The translations under genes and the position numbers were made by a program. Shown here piece by piece: positions 15,374-23,720 of a DNA stretch of 27,004 bases. How positions within the stretch are numbered: position 1 is the first letter of the stretch; each line of letters opens with the position of its first letter. The stretch is from UMGS1663 sp963558185 (GTDB lineage Bacteria; Bacillota; Clostridia; TANB77; CAG-508). Under the pieces are notes generated by a model that ran no database searches, was not told where the DNA came from, and saw nothing but the letters and a program-made list of their open reading frames with translations. The stretch is from assembly GCA_963558185.1 (NCBI GenBank), contig CAUWFE010000018.1, positions 1 through 27,004 of the forward strand, read 5' to 3'.

Positions 15374-15404
15374 TTGCGTATCTAATATATATATGATATA
15401 TTAG
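15374..15404 (+). promoter_or_regulatory. Promoter with overlapping palindrome upstream of the membrane-anchored unknown
   Basis: TTGCGT (15374-15379), 17-nt spacer, TATATT (15397-15402), preceded by TGA (extended -10). A perfect 9-bp-arm palindrome CTAATATAT/ATATATTAG with a 5-nt centre (15382-15404) covers the spacer and the -10 and could be an operator. The sequence is AT-rich, so chance is possible. A strong GAGGAGGG site follows. Confidence 0.6.
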
Positions 15405-15422
15405 AATTGAGGAGGGAATCAT

Positions 15423-16016
15423 ATGAAAAAAGAAACAAAAATTATAATTGCTGTAGTAGCTATAATTGCAGTAATTGCTATTGTTTTAGCTGTAATATTT
15501 TTAAACCAAGGACCTAAAACAAACTTGAAACCAATTGAGAGTGGAGAAGATTTATCTAAACTAATTGAACAAGTATATGAAGGTCAAGATACATTAGCTA
15601 GTTTAAATACAACTATTGTAGATGTATCAGAAGCAGATGCAGTAAAAGCTGCAACAGGGTTAGAAAATGGAAATAGCTTACAATATCTTGCAGTATCAGA
15701 GCCAATGATAAGTTCTCAAGCATATTCTTTTGTAGTAGCCAAAGTAAAAGATGGTGTAGATGCAAATAGTATAGCAAAAGAAATGCTAGATAAAGTAAAT
15801 CCAATAAAATGGATTTGCGTAGGAGCAGAAAAGGTTTATGCTACTAGCAGTGGAGATGTGGTTTGTTTAGTAATGGCTAGTGAAGAATGGGCAAAACCTA
15901 TTTATGAAAGTTTTAAATCATTAGCAGGTACTATTGGGCAAGAATATGAAAGACAAGGAGAACCTCAATATGACGATTTCCCAATGGATGATACTATACA
16001 ACCATATGAAGAATAA
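15423..16016 (+). CDS. Membrane-anchored extracytoplasmic protein of unknown function
   Basis: A 197-residue protein with a short KKETK cytosolic start, one strong N-terminal membrane span (about residues 7-27) rich in Ile, Val and Ala, and a soluble outside domain of about 165 residues. No lipobox Cys is present, so the helix is an uncleaved anchor or an uncleavable signal. The domain has alternating strands and helices (for example SYSFVVAKVKDG-like and EKVYATSSGDVVCLVMAS stretches) and an acidic, Tyr/Pro-containing tail. It loosely resembles the small clostridial DUF4358-type extracytoplasmic proteins, but I cannot confirm that. It has its own promoter and terminator, between the PBP and the MBOAT gene. 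A role in wall synthesis is suggested only by location. Confidence 0.75.
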   Translation: MKKETKIIIAVVAIIAVIAIVLAVIFLNQGPKTNLKPIESGEDLSKLIEQVYEGQDTLASLNTTIVDVSEADAVKAATGLENGNSLQYLAVSEPMISSQAYSFVVAKVKDGVDANSIAKEMLDKVNPIKWICVGAEKVYATSSGDVVCLVMASEEWAKPIYESFKSLAGTIGQEYERQGEPQYDDFPMDDTIQPYEE

Positions 16017-16033
16017 TATAATATGAAAAGAAT

Positions 16034-16060
16034 AAAACCTTGATATTGTTTCAAGGTTTT
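16034..16060 (+). terminator. Terminator-like hairpin before the MBOAT gene
   Basis: AAAACCTTGA (16034-16043) and TCAAGGTTTT (16051-16060) form a perfect 10-bp stem with a 7-nt loop. The T-tract is partly in the stem (TTTTATTT). It lies 17 nt after the stop of the preceding gene, and the AGGGGGG site of the next gene begins 10 nt later. Partial readthrough into MBOAT is likely, as no separate promoter is seen. Confidence 0.65.
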
Positions 16061-16084
16061 ATTTAAAATAAGGGGGGAAACAAT

Positions 16085-17476
16085 ATGGTATTTTCAAGTA
16101 TAACTTTTTTATTTTATTTTTTACCAATTACACTTGCAATATATTATATAGTACCAAATAAATTAAAAAATATAGTACTATTAATTGCATCATTTATTTT
16201 CTATTTTTTTGGAGAGCCAACATATATATTGCTTATGGTATTTTCAATAATATCCACATATATATTTGGTTTATTAATAGATAAATATAAAAATACAAAA
16301 TATAAAAAATTTTTTTTGATTTTATCTATAATCGTAAGTTTAGGTTTGCTAATTTATTTTAAATATGCAGATTTTATTATTCAAAATATAAATTTATGGT
16401 TATCAAATAAAATTGATTTAATTCATGTAATATTACCTATAGGAATATCTTTTTATACATTTCAAATGATAAGTTATATTGTAGATGTATATAGAGGAGA
16501 GGCAAAAGTACAAAAAAACATATTAAAATTAGCAACATATGTTTCTTTATTCCCACAGTTAATTGCAGGACCTATAGTTAGATATACAACAATACAAGAA
16601 CAATTAGAAAAAAGAGAATATACAATAAAAAACTTTTCTCTAGGAGTTAGAAGATTTGTAATAGGCTTAGGCAAAAAAGTTATGATTGCAAATGTATTAG
16701 GAGAATTAATAACAATATTTTTAGCAAGCAATGAAAAAAGTGTACTTTTTTATTGGTTATATGCCATAGCAGCAATGTTACAAATTTATTTTGACTTTTC
16801 AGGATATTCAGATATGGCAATAGGACTTGGAAAAATGTTTGGATTCGAATTTTTAGAAAACTTTAATTATCCATATATAGCAACAAGTATTACAGACTTT
16901 TGGAGAAGATGGCATATTTCACTTAGTACATGGTTCAGAGACTATGTATATATTCCTTTAGGAGGAAACCGAGTAAGTAAACTTAAATGGATAAGAAACA
17001 TAATGATAGTATGGTTCTTAACAGGATTATGGCATGGTGCAGCTTGGAATTTTATCATTTGGGGATTATATTTTGGAATATTATTAATTTTAGAAAAAAC
17101 ATTTTTACAAAAATATTTACAAAAACTACCAAAGCCAATAACAATTTTATATACAAGCATTATAGTAATGATTAGTTTTATAATATTTAATGGAAATGGC
17201 ATAGCACAAATATTAGAAAATGTAGGTGGATTAATAGGCATTGGAAATATTCCATTATTATCTTCTGAAAGCATATATTATGCAAAAAGTTATTTCATTA
17301 TCATAATAATAGGAATAATAGGAGTAACTCCATTTATGAAAAATTTATTTAACAAAGAAAAAATGAAAAAAGTACAAAAAGTATTAGAACCAATATTTTT
17401 ATTATTAATATTAGTAATTTGTACAAGTTATATTATAGATGGTTCATTTAATCCATTTTTATATTTTAGATTTTAG
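16085..17476 (+). CDS. MBOAT-family O-acyltransferase (AlgI/DltB/PatA-like)
   Basis: A 463-residue polytopic membrane O-acyltransferase. The family signature DFWRRWHISLSTWFRDYVYI is at residues 271-290, and the catalytic His317 is in GLWHGAAWNF. Other typical segments are LPIGISFYTFQMISY (117-131), FPQLIAGPIVRY (156-167) and YFDFSGYSDMAIGLG (235-249). Proteins of this type move acyl (usually acetyl) groups across the membrane to polysaccharides. The next gene, 11 nt on, is a DHHW/SGNH-like partner, the standard pairing for alginate, cellulose or peptidoglycan acetylation systems. No dltA/dltC is nearby, which argues against D-alanylation. Placement between the PBP and murE raises the idea of peptidoglycan or wall-glycan acetylation. 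Confidence 0.9.
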   Translation: MVFSSITFLFYFLPITLAIYYIVPNKLKNIVLLIASFIFYFFGEPTYILLMVFSIISTYIFGLLIDKYKNTKYKKFFLILSIIVSLGLLIYFKYADFIIQNINLWLSNKIDLIHVILPIGISFYTFQMISYIVDVYRGEAKVQKNILKLATYVSLFPQLIAGPIVRYTTIQEQLEKREYTIKNFSLGVRRFVIGLGKKVMIANVLGELITIFLASNEKSVLFYWLYAIAAMLQIYFDFSGYSDMAIGLGKMFGFEFLENFNYPYIATSITDFWRRWHISLSTWFRDYVYIPLGGNRVSKLKWIRNIMIVWFLTGLWHGAAWNFIIWGLYFGILLILEKTFLQKYLQKLPKPITILYTSIIVMISFIIFNGNGIAQILENVGGLIGIGNIPLLSSESIYYAKSYFIIIIIGIIGVTPFMKNLFNKEKMKKVQKVLEPIFLLLILVICTSYIIDGSFNPFLYFRF

Positions 17477-17487
17477 GGGGTGTAAAT

Positions 17488-18567
17488 TTGAAAGATAAAA
17501 TAATAACAATAGGTTTTATTGTAATTTTATTAGGAACACTTTTAATAAATATTATAATAAAAGATAAAAAAGTATCTACTACAGAAAGAAGAAAATTAGA
17601 ACAATTCCCAGAAATAACTACACAAAAAATAATAAAAGGGGAATTTTCAGAAAAGTTTGAGAAATATGCAATGGATCAATTTGTAGGAAGAAATAATTTT
17701 AGAAGTATAAAATCTATTTTTAATATATATGCATTAGGACAAAAAGACAATAATAAACTATTTATAAAAGATAATGCAATATATAAAATGGAATATCCAT
17801 TAAATGAAAAATCAATAGAAAAATCATCTAAAAAAATAAAAGAAATATATGACAAGTATTTGCGAGGAATGCCGACATATTATTCAATTATTCCAGATAA
17901 GAATTATTATTTACAAGATGACCATTTAAAAATGGATTATTCAAAAATACAAAGCATTATGAATAAAAATTTACCAGATTTAAAATATATTAATATATTT
18001 TCTAAATTAACAGCAGATGATTATTATAGAACAGACACACATTGGAAGCAAGAAAATATTTTAAAAGTAGTGCACGAATTTGAAAAAGAGATGAACCTTA
18101 AAGATACCTCAAATATAAAATATACTCAAAAAGAACTAGGAGACTTTTATGGAGTATATTATGGACAAATAGGAATTCCAGTTAGTCCAGATAAAATAAA
18201 TTATTTAACAAATGATACAATTGAAAATTGCATAACATATAATTATGAAACTAAAAAGCAAGGTAAAGTCTATAATATAGAGCAATATAATACATATATG
18301 GATAAATATGATATATATTTATCAGGAGCAACACCATTAATTACTATAGAAAATCCTAATTCAAATGTAAATAAGGAATTATTAATATTTAGAGATTCTT
18401 TTGGAAGTAGTATTTCACCATTATTTATAGAAAATTATAAAAAAATAACACTAATAGATATTAGATATTTATCAAGTGAATTATTAGGAAAATATATAGA
18501 ATTTAAAAATCAAGACGTATTATTTTTATATAGTGGATTAGTACTAAATCAAAATATATTGAAATAA
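17488..18567 (+). CDS. DHHW-family (AlgX/SGNH-like) extracytoplasmic protein, MBOAT partner
   Basis: A 359-residue protein with one N-terminal membrane span (about 5-25) and an extracytoplasmic domain. The DHHW-type motif appears as RTDTHWKQ (Asp183, His185, Trp186), and a Ser-containing block FRDSFGSSISPLF near residue 300 supplies the likely nucleophile of an SGNH/AlgX-like esterase or acetyltransferase. The conserved early segment ERRKLEQFPEIT (about 33-44) is also typical of the family. It starts at TTG 17488 with a GGGGGTG site upstream, 11 nt after the MBOAT stop. The expected role is transfer of the acyl group delivered by the MBOAT protein to an outside polymer. The substrate is unknown. 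Confidence 0.83.
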   Translation: MKDKIITIGFIVILLGTLLINIIIKDKKVSTTERRKLEQFPEITTQKIIKGEFSEKFEKYAMDQFVGRNNFRSIKSIFNIYALGQKDNNKLFIKDNAIYKMEYPLNEKSIEKSSKKIKEIYDKYLRGMPTYYSIIPDKNYYLQDDHLKMDYSKIQSIMNKNLPDLKYINIFSKLTADDYYRTDTHWKQENILKVVHEFEKEMNLKDTSNIKYTQKELGDFYGVYYGQIGIPVSPDKINYLTNDTIENCITYNYETKKQGKVYNIEQYNTYMDKYDIYLSGATPLITIENPNSNVNKELLIFRDSFGSSISPLFIENYKKITLIDIRYLSSELLGKYIEFKNQDVLFLYSGLVLNQNILK

Positions 18568-18572
18568 AATTC

Positions 18573-18601
18573 TTTACAAAAATTCACATTAGATATATAA
18601 T
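18573..18601 (+). promoter_or_regulatory. Promoter of murE-mraY-ftsW-murG
   Basis: TTTACA (18573-18578), 17-nt spacer, perfect TATAAT (18596-18601). It lies just after the DHHW stop. The predicted leader is about 69 nt. An ACATTA/TAATGT inverted repeat (18586-18603) spans the -10, and a TGTAAA at 18601-18606 mirrors the -35 TTTACA, so a palindromic operator is possible. Confidence 0.75.
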
Positions 18602-18676
18602 GTAAACGACAAAAAGGACTTAAATTTATTAAATAAATATTTTTTAAATTTACAAAAAATAAGAGGAGAGAAATTT

Positions 18677-20170
18677 ATGATTTTAAGAGAAATTTTAGTA
18701 GGCCTAGAGGGTTTAAAAGTTAAAGGAAGTCTTGATATAGAGATAACACAAATAGAAAAAGATTCAAGAAATATAAAAGAAAATGGAATGTTCATTGCAA
18801 TAAAAGGTTTTGACGCAGATGGGCATGAATACATAAAAAAAGCAATAGAGCAAGGTGCAAAAGCAATTATGTTACAACAAGATTGTGACTTAAAAATTAT
18901 AAAAGAAATACCAGAAGATGTAACAATAATCGTAGCACAGGACACAAGATATGCACTAGCTATTTGTTCTTGTAACTTTTATAATAATCCATCAAAAAAA
19001 TTAAAATTAATAGGTATTACAGGAACTAAAGGAAAAACAACAACATCTTTTATGACAAAAGCTATTTTAGAAAAAGCAGGATTAAAAGTAGGTTTAATAG
19101 GAACCATAGCAATATATATAGGAGATAAAAAATTAGAAGATAGTGATAGAACAACACCAGAAAGCAATAAATTACAACAAATATTTGCTAAAATGGTAGA
19201 AGAAAAATGTGATGCAGTAGTAATGGAGGTATCATCTCAAAGTTTAAAATTACATAGAGTTGCTGGTTGTGATTTTGATATAGGAGTATTTACTAATTTT
19301 TCAGAGGACCATATTAGTGCTAAAGAACATCCAGATATGCACGACTATTTTGAATCAAAATTACAATTATTTAAAATGTGCAAAACAGGTTTCATAAATG
19401 CAGATGATATTTATTCTGCTAAGATACCAAAATTAATGCCAGAATGTAATATAACTACATATGGAATTGATAATTACTGTAATGTACTTGCAAAAGATAT
19501 TACAATAACTAACTCATATGTAGATTTTAAAGTAAAAATAGGAGAAAGAAATGAAAGAATAAAAACATGTATTCCAGGTAGATTTAGTGTTTATAATTCT
19601 TTAGCAGCAATTTGTATAGGACAAAAATTAGGTGCAAGTGCAGAAAATATAAAAGAAGCACTAGAAGAAGTAAGAGTTCCAGGAAGATCAGAACTTGTTA
19701 ATAATAAAAAAGAATTACCAATTATGATAGATTATGCACATTCGCCAGAAAGCTTAGAAAATATACTAAATGCAGTAAAATCATATACAAGAGGTAAAGT
19801 AATTTCAGTATTTGGTTGTGGAGGAGATAGAGATACAACAAAAAGAGCAATTATGGGAGAAATATCTGGAAGAATTGCTGATTTTACAATTATTACATCA
19901 GATAACCCAAGAACAGAAAATCCTGATAAAATTGTAGAACAAATAGAAGAAGGAATAAAAAAGACAAAAGGAAAATATATATGTATAGTAGACAGAACTG
20001 AGGCAATTCGTAAAGCCATTAAAATGGCTGACAAAAAAGATATAATTGTATTAGCAGGAAAAGGGCATGAGCCATACCAAGAAATAAATGGAGTAAAATA
20101 TCCATTTGACGAAAGAATAATAGTAAACGAAATTATAGAAGAAGAAAATAAAAAATCAAAAGCAAAATAG
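18677..20170 (+). CDS. murE: UDP-MurNAc-L-Ala-D-Glu:meso-diaminopimelate ligase
   Basis: A cytoplasmic Mur ligase (497 aa) adding the third residue to the peptidoglycan stem peptide with ATP. The P-loop ITGTKGKTTT is at 114-123, the UDP-binding N-terminal domain includes DSRNIKENGMFIAI (29-42), and the carbamylated-lysine region and central-domain motifs (TTPES, EVSSQSL) are present. The DNPR motif (409-412), which in this family marks meso-DAP rather than L-Lys, is intact. The site GAGGAGAG precedes ATG 18677. It has its own promoter and begins the second half of the cluster, 11 nt before mraY. The usual next gene murF is absent here. Confidence 0.95.
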   Translation: MILREILVGLEGLKVKGSLDIEITQIEKDSRNIKENGMFIAIKGFDADGHEYIKKAIEQGAKAIMLQQDCDLKIIKEIPEDVTIIVAQDTRYALAICSCNFYNNPSKKLKLIGITGTKGKTTTSFMTKAILEKAGLKVGLIGTIAIYIGDKKLEDSDRTTPESNKLQQIFAKMVEEKCDAVVMEVSSQSLKLHRVAGCDFDIGVFTNFSEDHISAKEHPDMHDYFESKLQLFKMCKTGFINADDIYSAKIPKLMPECNITTYGIDNYCNVLAKDITITNSYVDFKVKIGERNERIKTCIPGRFSVYNSLAAICIGQKLGASAENIKEALEEVRVPGRSELVNNKKELPIMIDYAHSPESLENILNAVKSYTRGKVISVFGCGGDRDTTKRAIMGEISGRIADFTIITSDNPRTENPDKIVEQIEEGIKKTKGKYICIVDRTEAIRKAIKMADKKDIIVLAGKGHEPYQEINGVKYPFDERIIVNEIIEEENKKSKAK

Positions 20171-20181
20171 GAGAGAGTTTA

Positions 20182-21159
20182 ATGGATTTTCAAGTAAAAG
20201 TATTAGGAATATCATTTGTGGTAACGCTTATTATATCTATAATAGTTATCCCAATATTAAAAAGACTAAAAGTAGGTCAAATAGAAAGAGATGATGGACC
20301 ACAATCACATCTAAAAAAACAAGGAACACCAACAATGGGTGGAATTATAATGATACTTACAAGTATTATAGTATGCATAGGTATATATATATATTATTTA
20401 AAAAGGGAGCCAGCAGTAGCAAACCATTTACTACCAATGCTATTTTTAACAATAGGTTTTGGCTTAATAGGATTTATAGATGATTTTAAAAAATTAGTAT
20501 TAAAAAATACAAAAGGACTTAGTCCAACAGCTAAAATGATAGGATTATTAGTAATTTCAATTGCATATACATTATATTTAACAAATGTATTAAATATAGG
20601 TACAGATATATATATACCATTTGCAAAAATATATATTTCACTTCCTATATGGCTATATGTGCCACTTGCAATTTTAGTTATGCTATCTGCAACAAATGCT
20701 ATTAATTTAACAGATGGAATAGATGGCTTATCTAGTAGTGTAACAACAATTATCTTAACAGCATTAACAGTTATTGCAATTGTATTTGATATAAAAGAAG
20801 TAACAATATTCGGTAGCATGCTGGCTGGTACATGTTTAGGATTTTTAGTATTTAACTTATATCCTGCAAAAGTAATGATGGGAGATACAGGTTCACTTAT
20901 GCTAGGAGGAGCAGTTGCCTCAATATCTTTATACTTGAAAATGCCATTTATATTGTTAATTATTGCAATAGTACCTATATTAGAAACTTTGTCTGTTATA
21001 ATACAAGTTGCGTATTTTAAAAAAACAGGAAAAAGAATATTCAAAATGGCACCATTACATCATCATTTTGAATTATCTGGCTGGAAAGAAAATAAAGTTG
21101 TAACAATATTTAGCTGTATTACATTAATTGCTTGCATAATTGGTGTATGTGCTGTATAA
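20182..21159 (+). CDS. mraY: Phospho-N-acetylmuramoyl-pentapeptide transferase
   Basis: A polytopic membrane enzyme (325 aa) making lipid I from UDP-MurNAc-pentapeptide and undecaprenyl phosphate. Conserved cytosolic motifs are all seen: DGPQSHLKKQGTPTMGG near residues 38-54, IDDFKKL (about 99-105), NLTDGIDGL (about 175-183), GDTGSLMLGG (about 233-242), and the His-rich APLHHHFELSGW (about 290-301). Length is normal. It sits 11 nt after murE and 18 nt before ftsW. murD, which often separates mraY and ftsW, is missing. Confidence 0.95.
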   Translation: MDFQVKVLGISFVVTLIISIIVIPILKRLKVGQIERDDGPQSHLKKQGTPTMGGIIMILTSIIVCIGIYIYYLKREPAVANHLLPMLFLTIGFGLIGFIDDFKKLVLKNTKGLSPTAKMIGLLVISIAYTLYLTNVLNIGTDIYIPFAKIYISLPIWLYVPLAILVMLSATNAINLTDGIDGLSSSVTTIILTALTVIAIVFDIKEVTIFGSMLAGTCLGFLVFNLYPAKVMMGDTGSLMLGGAVASISLYLKMPFILLIIAIVPILETLSVIIQVAYFKKTGKRIFKMAPLHHHFELSGWKENKVVTIFSCITLIACIIGVCAV

Positions 21160-21177
21160 AAAGAAAGGAAAGAGGTA

Positions 21178-22332
21178 ATGACAAGTAAAATAAAAAAGAT
21201 AGTAAAAACGCCTAAAAAGCCATTTGATTTTATATTATTTATTACTGTTATATTACTGTTAGCCTTTGGAGTTGTAATGGTACTTTCAGCAAGTGCACCA
21301 TATGCAGATTCTATAATGGGAAGCAGTTATTACTATGTAATAAGGCAAGCAATTTTTGCAGGAGTAGGAATAGTAGCAATGCTTATTATTTCAAAAATAG
21401 ATTATAAAATATATAAAAAATTTTATAAAATAGCATATGTATTGGCAATATTAGCATTAATATCTGTTGCTATACCAGGAATTGGAAGTGAAGCAAAAGG
21501 TGCAAAAAGATGGATAGAATTACCTATAATAGGAAGATTTCAACCATCAGAAATAGCAAAAATATTATTAATATTATTTTATGCAGGATACCTTACAGAC
21601 CATAAAAATGAATTAAATACATTTTTAAAAGGTTTTGTAATGCCTTTAGTCTGGCTTATTCCACCAGTATTAATATTATTCTTTATACAAGACCACTTAA
21701 GTGCAATAATCGTTATAGGTGCAATTGTATGTGTTATGATGATAATGGCTGGAACGAAAATGAGATATTTTCTAACCATTGGAATGGGAGGCTTGGCTTG
21801 TGTAGTTATAGCAATTCTAATTTTAGCACAGGCAACTGGCAAAGGTGGATTTAGAATGGATAGATTAACAGCATTTATGAATCCATGGGCAGACCCAACA
21901 AAAAGTGGTTGGCAAATAATACAAAGTTTATATGCAATAGGTTCTGGAGGACTATTCGGAGTAGGACTAGGTGAAAGTAAACAAAAGTATTTATATTTAT
22001 CAGAACCACATAATGACTTTATATTTGCAATTATAGCAGAAGAATTAGGTTTTGTAGGATGTTTAGTAGTTATATGCTTGTTTGGGGTATTTATATGGAG
22101 AGGATTACTTACATCAATGAAAGCAGAAAACACATTTGGAAGTTTATTAGCAGTAGGCATAACATCATTAATTGGAATACAGGCAATTATAAATATGGCA
22201 GTTGTTACAGCTTCAATGCCAGTAACAGGTATGTCTTTACCATTTATTAGTTATGGTGGAACAGCACTTTTAATAGTAATTGGATGTGTAGGAATATTAT
22301 TAAATATATCAAGGAATGGAGCAAAAGTTTAA
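21178..22332 (+). CDS. ftsW: SEDS-family peptidoglycan glycosyltransferase (FtsW/SpoVE)
   Basis: A polytopic lipid II polymerase of 384 residues working with the class B PBP of this cluster. Family landmarks: GAKRWIELPIIGRFQPSEIAK (about 102-122), GLGESKQKYLYLSEPHNDFIFAIIAEELGF with the catalytic-type Asp in PHNDF (about 262-291), and PVTGMSLPFISYGGT (about 347-361). The segment usually reading EPHLS appears as QDHLSA. The cluster context (mraY before, murG after) favours FtsW or SpoVE over RodA. The N-terminal tail is Lys-rich. Confidence 0.92.
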   Translation: MTSKIKKIVKTPKKPFDFILFITVILLLAFGVVMVLSASAPYADSIMGSSYYYVIRQAIFAGVGIVAMLIISKIDYKIYKKFYKIAYVLAILALISVAIPGIGSEAKGAKRWIELPIIGRFQPSEIAKILLILFYAGYLTDHKNELNTFLKGFVMPLVWLIPPVLILFFIQDHLSAIIVIGAIVCVMMIMAGTKMRYFLTIGMGGLACVVIAILILAQATGKGGFRMDRLTAFMNPWADPTKSGWQIIQSLYAIGSGGLFGVGLGESKQKYLYLSEPHNDFIFAIIAEELGFVGCLVVICLFGVFIWRGLLTSMKAENTFGSLLAVGITSLIGIQAIINMAVVTASMPVTGMSLPFISYGGTALLIVIGCVGILLNISRNGAKV

Positions 22333-22347
22333 ATTAGGAGGATATTT

Positions 22348-23460
22348 ATGAAAGTTATTATTGCAGCAGCAGGAACAGGAGGACATATTAATCCAGGAAT
22401 TGCAATAGCAAATGAAATAAAGAAAAAAGAGCCAAATTCACAAATAGTATTTATAGGAACAAATAGAGGGCTAGAAAATGATTTAGTTCCAAGAGCAGGA
22501 TATGAATTAAAAACAATTAATGCATATGGTATTAATAGAAAAATAAATATAGATAATTTAAAAAGATTTTATAATACAATAAAATCTATAGGAGAAGCAA
22601 AAAAAATAATAAAACAGATTAAACCAGATGTAGTTATAGGAACAGGAGGATATATTTGTGTATCTGTTGGTTTAGCAGCAAGCAAATGCAAAGTACCAAT
22701 AATATTACATGAAAGTAATGCATTTCCAGGTGTAGCAGTAAAAATATTAGCAAAGAAGGCTAAAGTAATATTAACAGGATTTAGTGAAGCAAAAGAAAGA
22801 CTTTCAAAAGCAAAAGAAGTAATTGTAACAGGAACACCCACAAAAGTAAGAAATATAAATATGCTACCAGAGCAAAAACAACAATTAAAACAAGGTTTAG
22901 GCTTTGAAAAAGACTTACCATTAGTATTATTTTTTGGAGGAAGCCAAGGGGCAAAAAGCATAAACGAAAGTTTACTTACAATTATAAAAAATAAAATGAA
23001 TAAAAATTATAATATATTATGGTCTGCAGGGGCAAATGGATATGAAAACATAAAACAAGAATTAGAAAAAGAAAATATAGATATAAAAAACATGGAAACT
23101 ACAAAAGTGGTACCATATATATATAATATGGAAGAAATATTAAATACAGTAGACTTAGTTGTTGCAAGAAGTGGAGCAATGACAATAACTGAAATAGCAA
23201 CTGTAGGGAAACCCGCAATATTTATACCATTTCCATTTGCAACAGAAAATCATCAAGAATATAATGCACGTGTGCTAGAAAAAGTTGATGCTGCAAAAAT
23301 AATACTTGATAAAGAATTAACAGCAAATTTATTAAATGATAACATACAAAATTTAATAAATAATCCACAAAATATGGAACAAATGGGTAAAAATGCAAGA
23401 AAAATTGCAAAAACAAATGTAGAAGAAAAAATATATGAAATAATAAAGAGTAAAATTTAA
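22348..23460 (+). CDS. murG: Undecaprenyl-PP-MurNAc-pentapeptide-UDPGlcNAc GlcNAc transferase
   Basis: A membrane-associated GT-B glycosyltransferase (370 aa) converting lipid I to lipid II. The glycine-rich GTGGHINPGIAIA loop is at about 9-21, VIGTGGYICVSVG and HESNAFPG lie in the N-terminal domain, GGSQGAKSINE (about 197-207) opens the C-terminal domain, and the UDP-GlcNAc site follows with RSGAMTITEIATVGKP and PFPFATENHQEYNA. Length is normal. A TTAGGAGGAT site precedes ATG 22348. It is the last gene of the murE transcription unit, closed by a strong terminator. Confidence 0.95.
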   Translation: MKVIIAAAGTGGHINPGIAIANEIKKKEPNSQIVFIGTNRGLENDLVPRAGYELKTINAYGINRKINIDNLKRFYNTIKSIGEAKKIIKQIKPDVVIGTGGYICVSVGLAASKCKVPIILHESNAFPGVAVKILAKKAKVILTGFSEAKERLSKAKEVIVTGTPTKVRNINMLPEQKQQLKQGLGFEKDLPLVLFFGGSQGAKSINESLLTIIKNKMNKNYNILWSAGANGYENIKQELEKENIDIKNMETTKVVPYIYNMEEILNTVDLVVARSGAMTITEIATVGKPAIFIPFPFATENHQEYNARVLEKVDAAKIILDKELTANLLNDNIQNLINNPQNMEQMGKNARKIAKTNVEEKIYEIIKSKI

Positions 23461-23472
23461 TAAATAAAACTT

Positions 23473-23501
23473 AAAAAAAGAGTATTAAATACTCTTTTTT
23501 T
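23473..23501 (+). terminator. Intrinsic terminator after murG
   Basis: A 12-bp stem (A-run plus GAGTAT with ATACTC plus T-run) with a TAA loop, followed by Ts. The symmetric A and T tracts would also work on the opposite strand. It ends the dcw transcript. The rest of the 23502-23643 gap shows only AT-rich imperfect inverted repeats, such as the one around 23600-23630. Confidence 0.88.
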
Positions 23502-23643
23502 AAAAGCAAAAATTAAAGATTTTCTTATATTACAAGGTTAAATTTTTTTGCCTGTACATATTTACGAAGAAAAATTTACATATGGCGAAGCCACGTTTCT
23601 TATAATTATAGTAACTAATTATAATTAAAAATTTCAAAAACCC

Positions 23644-23672
23644 TTGCAAATTTTGAAAAAATACCTTAGAAT
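23644..23672 (+). promoter_or_regulatory. Promoter of topA
   Basis: TTGCAA (23644-23649), 17-nt spacer, TAGAAT (23667-23672). The predicted leader is about 42 nt, and AAAGGA precedes the ATG at 23721. Confidence 0.6.
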
Positions 23673-23720
23673 ATTTAAGTATATTAAATTTTGAAACAAA
23701 TTAAATGAAAGGAAAAACAC

